Below, one piece after another: positions 13,787 through 26,914 of a DNA stretch of 64,000 nt. Source of the DNA: Setophaga petechia (taxonomy: Eukaryota > Chordata > Aves > Passeriformes > Parulidae); the NCBI GenBank assembly GCA_024362935.1, contig JANCRA010000005.1, forward strand, positions 25,256,235 to 25,320,234, read 5' to 3'. Positions within the stretch are counted from its first letter, which is position 1. The number at the start of each line of letters is the position of its first letter. Both the position numbers and the translations under genes were made by a program. The notes beneath the pieces are model-generated. The model had not been told where the DNA came from, ran no database searches, and saw only the letters and a program-made list of their open reading frames with translations.

Positions 13787-16195
13787 CAACAACAAAAGTT
13801 GTTTTCATCAAGACCAACTCATTATTCCCAGTTTATAATTACAGTGAAACTTGCCAAATTTATGGCAGGAGCAACTCTACCAACAAACAGCACTGTTTTT
13901 GTAAGGTTTGTCATGTTGGCAGTTCTTGCAATCAAAATTGTCACTGTATTTTATTTAAAATGTATTTCTCCAGTAAGCAAGAAATAATATCTAGACTTGA
14001 AGGGACGTGTGTTAAAGAGTTGATTTTTTTACATTTCTCTTGAGTATGCAACATATCCAACTTCAACTCCCTGCAGCAATACAAAATGCCCGAGAATAAT
14101 GTTTTCAAAATCAATACATGCTACAGTCGAATATGAAACTCCACAAACCTATAATTGAAACTGTGAGAGAAAGGCAGGCAGCCTGAATATAAACAAAGTA
14201 CCAGAGCTGGATTATGACCAAGATGCAAGTGTTAATATGGCCTCCTGAGAAAACTGCAGTGAGACCTTCCCAGCATGAGCAAGTGTCAGAAAGCAGGGGT
14301 GTTTCAAGAGCAGCCTGCTGGTGCTCATACCCAGGTGATTTCTTGTTTGGCTGCCCAGCATCTCTGTAGAGAGTAATATATGCAGAGTTTCATTTGGCTT
14401 TTTTTTTTCACCTGGGTAATTTCATACCTGTGCACTCACCTTATTTTGTTTCTCCTTACTCTATGTACAACCTCTGTCTCTCTCGTGTTTCCTGACTGCT
14501 GCCTTCACTGCCACCACCACCTTCTCATGGGGTGTGTGACTCCAGTCTCTTGGAACTGCTGGAACTCAGAAAGAAGCAGTGATATCAGTGTGCTGCTTTG
14601 CACTCAGGAAAAGCGTGGAACGGATATTCTGTATTTCTGGAAGTGCTGAAATTAGTAGGGACCATGAAAAAAGAACTGAAGATTGTTTGTAGACAAGGTG
14701 TGTGTTTTGAGCAAAGGATCCCTCAAAGAATGCAAGACACCATCTATCTCTACAGCAACACATAGGAAAAAAGAGAAAACCATGGAGGCTCTCTGCTTCC
14801 CAGCACAGTCCATGACAGAGGCACTATAAAGCATCTCATGTTACTACCTGTAGTATTTGCCCTTTTGATTAGTACCACATGCTATGTGTCTGTCTCTCGC
14901 ATCCATCATTCCCTTTCTAAGCAAGTTCTTACTGTCTGGAAAACTTGCTGCAGAGTTCCCAGTCACTTCGTTTGACTAAAAGCTCAGAATTATTAATTAA
15001 ATTTACAAAAAATTGGATCGTTATCTTATGAGCCTGACTATTTGCAAAATTTCTGCTTTTGTCTGTGGAGAAACATAAAGTGAATGATTTACAACATAAG
15101 TATAGTCACAGTAGTTCAGCTGTTCCACTTGAGACAGTTTGGGCTGACATGAAAAATATAAAGGGTATAAGAAAGATCACGGGGGCAATGCTGCAGACTT
15201 TCACAGAAGAGTTTGAGATTTTGAGTCAGAGTAATTAGCTTGTGATATTTATAAATATTGTATATTTAAGCAAGAAGTAATTACTTTTCTTTACATTGTT
15301 GTCATGCATATGACACATAGGACACATTAATTCGCAGTAGAAGATACAGGTTGATCATTTACTTGTGGAACTGAGAAATTTTAAATTTGTGCAGAGGAGG
15401 GGAGGTTTTTTAACTTTTTATTTGGTCCATAATTCATGAGCATATTTGACCCCAGTATTCTGCCTAACTCCACCAGAAACTAAGTATAGCTCCCCAGTTC
15501 AGCCACCTTTTAGAGGCTGGGTAAAGCAGACTTGTTATGCATATTTGTACAGTGTATAAAACAACAGTGCAAGCCCCAAACCCACTGGGGCCTCTGGAGG
15601 ACTTTCACAGCATAAATATTACATGATGGTATATTACTAGACAGAAAGAAAACCCCAGAAGTTTAAAAAAGAGCTCTTCTGAACTGTCTAGGTTTGTACT
15701 CTTAGAACAAAGCAAGACTTTATTCTTTCTGATTGCATCCTCATTTAAACAAAGAACAAATGCTAAAATTAGGGTGTCATGAATGAGAGACTGTAGTTAC
15801 TGGTAAGAGCCAAATGGTGGTCCAGTCTGGGTGCTGACACCACAGCCACTGCAGATGACTGTCAGAGAGCTGTCGTGTGGTAAGAGGAGCCTTCAGCCAC
15901 TTTAAAATGTGCCATGTAATATTTCAGCTCTGCAATGCCCTGCACTTCAGGTTTGACAGGGCTTCTCAACTAAGTTTCAAGCAATATGTTTCAATCAATT
16001 TGTAACCAGTCCTTCCTCTTGCATATGGCCCAGGTAATACTGATACCATATCTTGCAGTGTGGGAAATTTATGAGTCACTAAGATAAAAACTCAGTGTTT
16101 TGAGTGCCTAAAATTTCTGTGGTTTATGATAGATAAGTACTGTTTTTTCTTTTGTAATTATTTCCTCATGACTCCTTCTTTGATATCTTTAACAG

Positions 16196-16306
16196 ATTTG
16201 GAAAGAAGAAAGAAGATAAAAGTGGCAAGGCAGATCAGAAGGGGACTCCAAAGCAAGGCATGCTTAAAGAGGAGGAGCTGGAGAAAATGAAAGATGAGCG
16301 TGAAAG
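16196..16306 (+). CDS. PARD3B: PARD3B coding exon A (lysine/glutamate-rich segment; internal exon)
   Basis: This 111 bp exon starts after the acceptor ...tgatatctttaacag and ends before a near-consensus donor, AAAG|gtgagta. Its first base is the third base of a codon, probably Arg. Thirty-six codons follow, then AG, which the next exon completes to AGG (Arg). The translation begins FGKKKEDKSGKADQKGTPKQ and ends KEEELEKMKDERER. It is basic first, then acidic and likely helical. The same order, RFGK then charged linker then EE..KMK.ERER, is found in the C-terminal part of Par-3 family proteins, downstream of the PDZ domains. Function is inferred from the family only: scaffold and protein-interaction surface, with no catalytic residues. 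Length is divisible by three and the phase is 2-2, so skipping would keep the frame. It has one CpG, like ordinary AT-leaning exons. Confidence 0.93.
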
Positions 16307-17689
16307 GTGAGTAAATGGCAGGAGCATCTTTGTTCATCAAGTGAGAAACTTCAGAGCAAGGGGTTTCCTGAAGGAACAGCCAGCCAGCCTGTCCCAGACA
16401 ATGCCCACTGCAGTCTGGTCCAGGCAAGCCAGAGCATTAGACTGGTCCTGGCCGAGTCAGAGCTGCTGTGTGACAGGAGCTTGTTGTTCTGCAGTTTCTG
16501 TGAACTTCACTGTTGCATTCAAATCCCAGCTTCTGCTTTAGCTGGTGAAAATCAGTTCCTTCAAATCCTGTTTCATCTCTGCCCATTCCCAAGGCCAGCT
16601 GACTCAGTCATTTTCTTCTCAGCTTCTCTTACAGCAAGAGCATCCTCCCTTCTCTCCTGACAGTTTCTGCCATTGTTTTCCAGCACTTCAGACCTCTTTG
16701 GCTTCAGCTGGCTGTGCCATCAGATAGTACTTTTTGTACTTTGGTATGTTCTTTTCTGCACAGTGTTTGCTGATAAGCCACATGTTGCAGAAGTAAATAT
16801 GCAACAAATGTTGAATATGCAGAGGAAACACCTGGAAGAAAGCAGGTTCACATGGCTCAGATCAGTCTGCAGAGCCAGGAGTCTGCCAGCAAGTGGGGTG
16901 GGCAAGAGGGGCAAGGCAAGAAGCTGGGTGAGTGCCTGCTAGGTGGTGTTGTATTTCTGAGGTAAGACCTGGGACACTTTTCTATGCCTGGTCTTAGTGT
17001 ATTCTTTATCTTTCCAGATTAAGAGGTTTTACAGTTTTCTGTTTTTCCCCATGTCTACTCTTCAGAAACTGGAAACAGTTGTCAGTGTCAACAAGGTTCA
17101 GAAAACTCCTCTTCCCCTTTCCCCAACTCATCCAGAAGTACTTCATATGCTGAAAAAGGTCTTTGTTTCCCTCTGATGGCTGCTATCAGAAAAGTTGAAG
17201 AGCCCATAGTTTCTGGCTCTCAAGAAGTATCTGCAGATGTTGTAAAACTTTACAAGTTGTAGTAATACATTTCATCGGTGCAAGCAGAAAACTTGTCAGA
17301 GGTCTCTCTCCTTTACTGAAATGTCCTGCCCCTGCGGGAGAGAATGGAAGCAGACATGGTTCCTTTTGTGCAGTGTTTCCACACGGGTCAGCCTTTGTGG
17401 TACTGCTTAGTGCCCAGGGAAAAGACACCCGGCTTTCATTTGAGTCATGTAGGGCATGGGCAGCCCTATAAGTGGTGACTAATGTATTTGACTGGGGAAG
17501 AAAGTCAGTCCAAACCCTTGAAGTCTGCTGCTAATTTTTACTATTTTAGAAGCTAGCAAGGTATCTAGTTACTACAGCACTGCTACTGGATATGCTTAGC
17601 CAGTGCTTAAGTATTTAGTTCATCTAAGTTAAGTAGTGTCAGGAGAAACTTTGTACCATTTGTTTTAAAATTTCTGTGCTGTGTCCTTG

Positions 17690-17935
17690 ATTTTTGCCAG
17701 ATTGATGAGTGCCTTTATATTAAACTGCTGACTCCCAATTTGGATACTGGCAATTTGAGAGGTATGTGTCCTTCATTTTAAAGAAGCCAGTGTCTTTTAT
17801 TAGGATCCTGGCAAGCTAAGAAGCATGTATCCCATCTGTTAAAGGGCCAGTGTCATTTACTAAAATGTTGGCAGGCTGGAAGGAATGAACCCTTCTGTCT
17901 AGAGGTCCGACATTCCAATTGGACACAAGATAATT
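17690..17935. repeat. Degenerate minisatellite, ~61 bp period, three to four copies
   Basis: Anchors recur at regular spacing: ctggca at 17747, ctggca at 17808 and ttggca at 17868. The following blocks also repeat: gaggtatgtgtcc / gaagcatgtatccc / gaaggaatgaaccc, then aagccagtgtcttttatta / gggccagtgtcatttacta. A partial unit (gccagattgatgagtgcctt) lies to the left and a decayed one (attccaattggacac) to the right. Unit divergence is substantial, so the array is old. Confidence 0.85.
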
Positions 17936-20900
17936 GTTCTTAATATTTCTTTAGCGTTGTGTGCTTTTTTTTAATTACAGTCACTGATTGACAGTAACTT
18001 GGTACGGCTGCATTAGGAACTGGCAGCTCAATGTCTTCATCATCCTGGTTTCTCTAGTAATGATTTCAGTTTTGACCTGGAGGAGTTTGTGACTGAAATG
18101 GAGAACAGCAGGTGTGTTGAGAAGTGGATGAACCAAGATGATATTTTTAACTCACTTATTTGATTCTTCTTCTATAAGGCACAAGAATAGGAATATCACA
18201 CTTTTGTATCAGGTAGTATACCTTATATCTCTGAGCGATTCAAATTAAATTTTTTTTTAAATCCCAGAAAAATAGTGAAGAAATTTGCCCTATGTTATCC
18301 TCAAAGGAATGCAACATGTGCCATAAAAGCAAACAATTTGCTTGAACTTTCTAAATGAAGTGAGAGCATGGCTGTGTGTTTGTCCACGTAAGACTACCTA
18401 CAGGCTTGCTATTGAACCCTTCTTGAGCTGGTCATAAAATAAGAAGAGGCTCTATTTTAGTTAGAGAAAAATTATTTAAAGAAGCTTCACCTATATGGGT
18501 AAAAACTGTTTGGGAAATTGATTAAAATCACTAAGGAAGCATTGTCTGACTTGAATGTAGATCAGTCCTTTTGCTTAGTTGTTGACTGTTCACCTAATGA
18601 TGATGCCCAATAAGACAGTAAAGACAAGTTTTATAGCTCTGTCCCAAGATTTAGTAATTCTATAATGTAATTCAAGTCCAAGATTTTAATGCACATATTG
18701 GCAAAGAAAACCTTGTGGCACATTCACACCATAGATCATCTGCTCCTATGACTTCACTAGCTGCAATCCTGCATACTTGGTCTCATATTTATAAAACTGA
18801 AGCTTAGTAGAACACATTCATATTTTCAGATCTGTTCTTGTTGAGTGAGATGAGTGCATGTTAAAACTACGGGGAATGTCATAGTAGAAAATACTAGGGA
18901 AATACAGTAAGTTTTGTCCCCTGACACCTGTGATCAAATCCTATATTTAATATCTTGAACAAGCTAAAATTGCTTTTCTAAAATTTAGCCTTTCTGGAAT
19001 AACAAAATGCACATCTAATTTTACTTTTCCAAGATTAGCTGTATAACTAATTCTTGTTCAGATCCTCAATTCAATTATTAGAATCCTAAAGTCAGATTTT
19101 TTGTTTAAACAGTTTTCTTAAATGCTGACTGCCTATCGTACTAAAAGATACTATGGTTTTTCATTTGACTGTTGTTTTTTTATTCAGAGGCCATGTTGTC
19201 CATTTTGGACACTAGTGGAAGAGGTTAGTGTAGTTGATTTTTGGGCTGGGTGTGACAGGATTAATGATCAAGTGTTTTTCAGCATCTTAGCAGCTGTGGA
19301 ACTCGCCTGGTTTTGGATATTGGTTTTGCATGCAATATATGCTTGGCAGCTCTCCAAAAAGCAGAATACTGTTCCAAGATCTCAGCTGAGAAATATTTTT
19401 TGGTAGGAAGTGCATTTTCAGTTTACAGGACTAGGCTGTCTCTCATAGTCTTGCAGTTTTTTGTTTGGTATCGGATAGGCACAACAATATTTCACAAAAT
19501 CCCAGGGATAGGCTTTCTGTACAGACTGCAGCCTTCTTCCAGAAATTTTGACAAGCTTTAGACATGCAAAAATGTCAGATGTGTTCAGTGCACAGTGCTG
19601 TGCAGTACAAGCTCAGTGACTGGTTCTGACGGGAGACATCAGCTCTTGTGTAGGTGTGCTGCATGAGTGTAAGCCCATCATGCCTGGAACAGGTTGGATT
19701 TCCTGCTTGCACAGAGAAGGAATTGAACAGTGCATGTGCAACAAGTCTGGCACATCCAGAATGTGTTAGAGCTAGTGGGCGTATGCAGACAGAGTATTCA
19801 CTGCTCACTCTGTAATGCAGATGATTCCCAAAAGGACAGGATTTGCTTGCACTTTGGTCCTCAGCATAAATTTGCCTGGCAACTCTTTTTATGGGCTGGC
19901 AAGTTTCAGATTTGAACCTCAGAAAGTGAAAATAAATTTACTATTTTGCTAGCCTAGTAATTTCTATTTCTATTGCACGTTGTCCCAGTCTCAGTTTTCA
20001 GAACAACTCTCAGTGCTGCCATGTAGCTGCAGTTCTCTGAAGCAGCCCCACATCCTGCACTGAAATGCTGATATCTTTTTTTTTTCTTTTACTGCTTGTA
20101 TGCCCTAGCAATCCCCAGCAAGATGAAGGTCTCGTGTTCATTGCTGTTAGGGAAGCTTGGGCCTGGCCCCAAGCACTTACAGTTGAGATGGAAGAGAGAA
20201 AATCTGACAGGAAAAAAAAAGTGTCCTCTGGGTGGGAATGTGACATGCAGGCAGTGCAACTGCTTGTCCAGGTTCCTGAAAAGTCCCTGTCAAGCTAAGA
20301 ATTGATTCCAGACCTCAGCCCCAGGCTTCCTTTCTTTTCAAGCCAATACTTTATTATACAACTACTACTTCTGCAAGCTTCAAGTAGTGAACAGGAACTT
20401 TGGATGTTAGGCATTCCTTCTTTAGTAATAGCCTTATCTGTGTCAAATTGAATATGAATTCAGCACCTCCTTTAAATTATTTTCTTCTCCCCCTACCTCC
20501 TTTAGTTTTCATTATGCCAAGGTGATGCAATGTCAGTGAATTTTGAGTGGGAAAAGACAGGAGTAGTTCAGGAGTATTGACTTAACTGGGGGTGCAGTTC
20601 TTTGAGGTGGTGGTTTGTCCTTCCTGATACAAGTCACATGCTTCATTGGACTGAGGCCTTATTTTAAATAAACTCATTGTTTTGTTCATGCTTCAAAGAG
20701 TTTGGCTGTAATAAAGCATGTGCTCCAAAGGTCGAGAATCTGCCCTTAAAAGGAAGAAACAAATGCTATATCTGAGGGTTATTTTGATCAAGCTGACTCA
20801 AATCTGTATTTTTAGTGTGTTCAGTGTAAATTACTCAGAATTTATCATTTTAACGATAGGATGTTTGCTACATTATTAAATACTGGAAGAGGCTTTGTCT

Positions 20901-22251
20901 TTTCCTTCCCTCGAAAAAGATTTCATCCCTTCCTCCATTTCTTTCTCACTCATTTAGGGTTCTTTTCATTTTCTAACATTTGAAAGTCGTTGTAAAATGA
21001 ACTGGATAAATACATTAGATGCAGGAGTTTTACACATCATAATTTGTTTGCCTTTTAAATGCAAATAAAGTGGCTATAAATTGAAAGAAAAATATTTTTT
21101 CCTGTTTATTTAGTATTATTTTACTGCGATTTTCCTACTGAGACCTAAATTTCTCTTCCAACAGAATTGAACGCTTACTTGACATTAGAATAAAATTTAC
21201 AAAATGAAGCACCTTGTTGAAAATTGGAGGATTTTTTAAAGTAGCATGAGAATTAGTTAATGAGGAGGCACTCCATGTGAAAAATAATCCTCTGCACATT
21301 GTTGTGGGAGTAGTTTGGTTAAAACAGTCTTGGTTTTGTAGTCCTCATCAGAGTTAATTGAGGAAAATTTTTTAGTAGTGTTGAGGTTTGAGGAGAGTGT
21401 TAGAGAAGCAGGAATATCTGGCCCCTGCTTTCTCAATGTATGAACTGAATGCTTAAGTTATACTCTATCTCAAATAGGGGTAAAACTAAATGGTTTCAGT
21501 TTTTATATTAAAGACTGACTTTCCTTTACTTTTCAGAAACCTTCCAGCAACTGAAGAGCATTTCTCTTGTCTTATCAGCCCTGATGCTTGTTGCCTGTTC
21601 CCATAGTTAAAAAAATCAATACATATGGTTTTGATATTTGGCAAACAGAGGTTTAATTTTGCAGCTGCAAGATCCCTGCACGAAGGGATGCATCTTACAG
21701 AAATAAAAACATTTAGAGTCCACTTAGAGAGGAGAGAGTACTTGGGAGTGAAACTTCATTCCCTTTCTGTCAGCATTTGTTTTATTATGTTTAATTACAA
21801 ACAGTTTGTATGTTACTGGAAACCAAAATGAAAATGAGAATAGATATATGGCTGTATGGTAGAAAAGCCAACTTGCTTTGAATCAAAAGTTGAAATTCAG
21901 ACTGTTGCAAAAATCAAAGTAAGATTTTTTTAAATCCATAGTGCATCTTAGAGCACGTTCATACACGTGCACATTGTTGGCGACCCCATGTAGCTTTTGT
22001 TCCTGTGCATTCCACCTGCCAAGTCTAAAAGCATTATTATGGCTGTTTAAAGTCCATATTGATCTCTGATAAAATGTTCATAATTGCAATTCTCACCATT
22101 AAGGTCTGTGCTAAACCACATGTTTTTGGGATACCTGAGCTTGTGCATCATTATTTATTAAGGGTTAATCCAACATGGTATATCTGTTCATTGAGAATTC
22201 CTGACTTTACAGCACAGCTAGGTCCGGTGGTTTAGACAAAATAAAGTGTTG

Positions 22252-22455
22252 GATGTGATCCCAGTTTTAATACTCCCAATTTATTATAACCATTGAACCC
22301 TGATCAGATCACAGATTGGATTGGATCCCAGTTTTTTAAATGTCCCAATTTATTGCTGGCTTGCAACCCTGATAAGAATACATATTTGATTAAGGCTTCA
22401 GTTTTCAAAAATTCCAGTTAATTACTTTTAGATTCTTATTAGATCATAGCTGTAT
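22252..22455. repeat. Degenerate minisatellite, ~67-70 bp period, three copies
   Basis: Three units start at about 22257 (gatcccagttttaatactcc), 22324 (gatcccagttttttaaatgt) and 22394 (ggcttcagttttcaaaaatt). Each is followed by a cccaatttatt- or ccagttaatta-like block, and then aaccctgatcagat / aaccctgataagaa / gattcttattagat. The last copy is the most diverged. Confidence 0.85.
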
Positions 22456-23429
22456 AGTATGGTATGTTGAAGTTATGAAAAAAATTACTGGATGCAGTTG
22501 CACAGGTCAAGGTCATAGTTTCATTTTGTGCTGACAGTATGAAGTTATCAGATTTCTGTTTATTACTGTGGCAGCACTTGCACTGGACAGGAGGACAGAT
22601 TAATCCCAACCCATTGATTCTGAATGATTCTCATTTTAGATCTGCTGCTGCTCTGCATACCAGAACATGTAATAAAAACCTACCATGGAACACTGGGAGA
22701 TTGATGTTTGGTTCTGAGTAGCTGAGGGTGGATGGGTCTCGCCTACTTCCACAGGTTTTGTTGTAACATTTAGAGCCAGACAGCAATTTCAGAGCTGCTT
22801 CATGTGGTTTTTTTTACTGCTGGAGGACATTTTTAAGACAGCCCTAGGTCTACAGTTGATCCCAGATTGTCCAGGTTAAGAACTGATGATAACAGAGTGG
22901 CGCAAAGGAATTGGCCTTTTACTTTAACTGTCACAGTGCGATTCCGGGCGTTGCACACTGATGGAAATAGCACTTCTAGGTGTCATAGCTGTGCTCTCAG
23001 AATGTAAACATGGAATTCTCATCCAAGCCATTTAGCATCCTTGTTTTGCTCGTCATTGAGGCACTGGTGTGATCTGGAGACACGTTTTCACAAGGTGTGC
23101 CACCTGTCCACCAAAGAGGTCAGAGCAGCTCAAGGGCAATGGCTTAAATGGGCCAATGCATGGTTCTCTTCTGTATATATCAGTTTTATTACTTGATGTT
23201 GTTTTGGCTCTGTAAACCTGAAATTCTGCTAGAAACTTACAGGCCAAACTAGTGAAATTAAACAGGCCCAGGTACTAGCCAACCAGGCTAAAGAGTGCTT
23301 TCTAGGAGATGGACTGTCCTGGCCTAGGGATTTCTTTGATGCAGTACTGAATGTAGGTCAGCTCTTGCCCACTCTGGAATCACTAAGAATTACTTGGAAG
23401 CAGCATTTCATTCCTTGCCCTTCCATTTG

Positions 23430-23456
23430 TGATTTATGACAGTCTATCATAAATCA
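23430..23456. repeat. Perfect hairpin, 10-bp stem and 7-base loop
   Basis: TGATTTATGA at 23430-23439 pairs exactly with TCATAAATCA at 23447-23456 around the loop CAGTCTA. Short extra pairing (CCA with TGG, TGC with GCA) can be drawn outside the stem, but with asymmetric bulges. Confidence 0.9.
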
Positions 23457-23848
23457 TTGGCATGCACTCTGAAGTAGTGCCACAGCACAGAATTCCTGTT
23501 CTCAGACTCCCTTAGCTACTACAGCATAAAAATGAGAATGCAACTCGTGAGGATAGACTGGCAGGAAATCTGTTTGCATGTGTAAATCTCCATAGTGATC
23601 TTAAACCAAGATACCTGAAAGTCTTAAAGCTTTGACTGCTCAGGCAAAGCTGAGTTTTGCTTTCAAATCAAGGAATGTTAATTAGAAGCAACCTGTGAAT
23701 CCCAGACTAACAGATGGAGGCTGTTCCTGTTCTTGTACTGAGAAATTCTGTTCAATAGGTTCTAGGTTCAATGTCATGTGTAGAATAAAGACACATGCAT
23801 GGAGTATCATATCACATGAAGCTAGGCTTGTTCCTTCCACTAGAAGGG

Positions 23849-23916
23849 TTTCATTCAAATGAAGGCGTAATAATATTATGCAGTTTCATTCAAATGAAGG
23901 CATAATGTTTATGCAG
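23849..23916. repeat. Two-copy tandem duplication, ~34 bp unit
   Basis: The unit tttcattcaaatgaaggc(g/a)taat...ttatgcag occurs twice head to tail (23849-23883 and 23884-23916). Each unit contains the near-palindrome ttcattcaaatgaa. The copies differ by a few bases and a 2-bp indel. Confidence 0.9.
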
Positions 23917-26898
23917 TTGCAGAGATGATTGTGTGAACTCATGAGATGTCACTAGGAAGTGGATGGAGCTGCAAGTACCTGTTCAGGAGATGTCCCAAGA
24001 ATACCCCCTTACTGACAGAGGTGGCCCTGGGGACTCAGTGGGTGCCAGTTTTCCTGGGTCTGTCCCGAGTTGTGTCACTGCCTGTGGTTGTGAATGCTGG
24101 GTTTTCATGAGGTGTCAGATCAATGTTGTGCCTTCCCATGGTCATGACAATGTCTCTGATATTTTTCTTAAGACAGTGTTACCAATCCTCAGTGGTTTTG
24201 ATTGATACCTGCTACAGCAATTGCTGGAGCCCAGTAAGTCACTGGCAGCAATTCAGTTCATAGGTTGATGTTTCTGTCTCCCCATAGCTTTTCTGCAGGT
24301 GTACTCTGGTTGCTTTATTCTTGTTCTCTGTTTATCTGGTGAACTTCTCTGAAACTGTGTGATGTGTCAGTTGGAGAGGTTGGAGGGATGATTATGTGGC
24401 TTTGACTGCAATTGGTATTGTGTGCCTTCCTGACATTAAGTTCCCAGTATCTAAAGTGTACACAAAATTATGTGTTCTTTTCCAAGAGTATTGTTATTTT
24501 AAGTCTCTTTTCCTGACTGTTCCAGAATGAGTTAATGTTCACAAAAGGGACTCAGGTATGATATGCACAGCACCTTACATATCTTCTTAACACCAAAGTG
24601 CAAATGACAGCAGCCTGAGACTTCCTTTAAATCACCACTGGGAGCTGGGCCTTGCAACTGCAGCTAAGGGGTGCAAAGTCTCTACAGACTCTGGGCCATT
24701 TTGCAGGGGGGAGTTCTTAAAGGTATCAGAACATCTCAGGTGAAAGATGTCAAAGTAATTCTGACAAACCTGGAATGTTTCCACTCCCTAATTCCCATTT
24801 TAACAAAACAAGGAACATCCTATTGGCAGGAGACTGAGAAGCCTGATCTGTGCAGTCAGCCTTGTTTTCAGCAGGAGATTGAGCAGAATAACCTTCAGAG
24901 GGTTCCTTACAATCTAAATTTTGCTGGTATTGTCACTTCAAGATGATAACTCCAGGGCAGTTGTGAGTAAAGAAAATTACATAATGCAGTAAACTATAGA
25001 CTATACAAGACTTGACTTTTCTGATAGTTGGCTTTCTTAATCTGCTGCATTTCATACCAAATGTGCGACTAATGTGGACAGGCAGAAAAACTTCCACTGA
25101 TTTAACAGCAAGCGTAAAAATCATGTTCTCATTGAAGTTCATAGGACAGGAGAAAACAGTGACCTCATTAGAGCCAGGATTTTCTTTAGAGAGCAGGATC
25201 CTGTATAAGTTGGTAATCACTCCTTGTCACCTCTGAAATAAATGGAAGAACATTAAGACCTCAGTCTTGTCTATCCAAAGCTCCCATTCCTCATTTTGTG
25301 GTAGGAAAGGGCTATGTTTCATCTTCGGTTTTTCACAATCTTAAATTTTAAGGTCGGCATAGCTCTATCTCCTTCTTAGGTTTCTCTGTTTTCCCTTTCT
25401 TTTCTTACAACCGTCCAAAGGCAGCTTCTTTGGTCAGTTCAGTATTTTACAGGCACAGGGTAGTTTTCTGGAACAGGCAGCATTTTATGGATTGTGGATT
25501 TTTGTCATTGGGGCATTTAATAGTGCTACAAGATCTGTATCTTGTTACACTGAGTCTCTAACTCCCTTGAATTTGTGGCTTGTCTTTCTTTATTTCTGAG
25601 ACTGTTTCTATTCTTGTTTACAATTACAGATACTAATTATGGGGGAGATGTTCAAATCCAACACAATAGAATGAGCTGGAATGAAGAAAGACTTGCATAG
25701 CTTATAGGGAAGATGTTTCTGACAAATATGGCTCCAGTAGAATACTCTGAAAAATAATATTAAGTTAAATATTGTTTGATTCTTCATGAATTTGTATCAG
25801 ATGTCCTCAATTTGCTGGCAAGAGGTGGGGTTTTTTAAATTTTTTTCTTTTCTAAACCATGAGACTCGCATGCCTCTTGAGTTTTGTTAGGTGATGTTGT
25901 TTGAAAAAATAAAAATGAGTGTTCTCCTGATAAAAGAGGCAGGTTTGAATAGAATTGTTAATGTCATTATAGGCCATGCCTGTCTGTAAAATGATTATGA
26001 AATTTTAAAAAATTAAAAGCACTGTACTGAAATTATCTCTTCTGATACTCAACTGAAATATACCCATTCTCATCAGTGATTATGGCTTATGAATGTCTAA
26101 AGAAAAGATGTATTCATTTCACTATTATGTAAATGAATGAAAAAACAATATTTTAGTTACCAAAATATATTTTGCTAGGAGCTAAAAAGGAATTAAAACA
26201 TTAAACCCAGTGGAAATCTAAGTGACCTCCTGCAGAAATAGGCTGCATGCCTCTAGACAATCCGTAACTCAATATATGTATGAATTAGGTAAATGAGACA
26301 CAAAAGCAGATACTAAATCAGATGTAAATTGAGTAATCATTAGAGTATGTAGATCTCAGAGAGAGTCACATGAGTGGAGAAAAAAGCTATAAAGTAGTTT
26401 TTATTCTGCTGTTCTCAAGGAACAACTGAGTAGAATGTTTAGCATCTCAGTCGTCTCAAAATACTTTAAGAATTAGGTCCTCTTAAGTTTAGATATACAT
26501 TAAAGTGGTGGTATGCCCACTCAATTCACTACTTTTATTCTGCTCCTCTTACTGCAAATGGAATAGAAATTAACCTAAAGACCTGTGGCCCGGTTTCTGT
26601 TGCATGTTTTATCTCTGCTTTTATTCATTCTTCTCCCCCAGGAACTTCTTTCATTGACTTCAACAGCATCTTGCTCATTCATGCTGCTCATGCTTCCACA
26701 AAGTCTGTTGCTTTTGCACCACCATGTAAAAAATTGTGCCGTATTCATCCGTATTCAAAGGGACTTTGTTTATACATTATTTTGGTTAGCAAATACTTTT
26801 TGGGTCCTGCGTTTGACTACTTAGATAAGCACCTTGGTGGTCAAAACATGTCATTCTTTGTGCTCTGCTCAGTACTAAGTACATGGGCGGTGCATGGT

Positions 26899-26914
26899 AA
26901 AAAAAAAAAAAAAA
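26899..26914. repeat. A16 homopolymer tract
   Basis: Sixteen consecutive A following catggt. The preceding ~300 bp contain several overlapping open frames but no recognised retrocopy. Confidence 0.9.

Larger units (their letters stand above)
1..16195 (+). other. PARD3B: Intron upstream of exon A (3' part, at least 16.2 kb)
   Basis: AT-leaning non-coding DNA ending in the acceptor tract tttcctcatgactccttctttgatatctttaacag. All open frames seen here are short and without recognisable domains, so I treat them as chance. Items listed separately are the paired direct repeat (1.29/1.83 kb), an AG microsatellite (3.8 kb), an A14 tract (5.6 kb), the palindromic AGAGATCTCTC cluster (6.4 kb), a hairpin (12.68 kb) and a CR1 fragment (13.2-13.8 kb). 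I saw nothing more in the remaining stretches, including 14-16 kb. Confidence 0.85.

Noticed and set aside
13221..13838. Several 70-85 codon ORFs on both strands
   Set aside because: They lie inside the CR1 3' region and are by-products of the repeat.
20109..20298. Candidate extra exon between exons A and B with a strong acceptor (T-rich tract, cctag) and a frame open from exon A
   Set aside because: There is no good donor; the only one nearby (CAG|gttcct) is weak and gives a 163 bp exon that would shift exon B. Exons A and B also join contiguously in the remembered PARD3B protein. A terminal exon ending at 20298 remains possible but unsupported.
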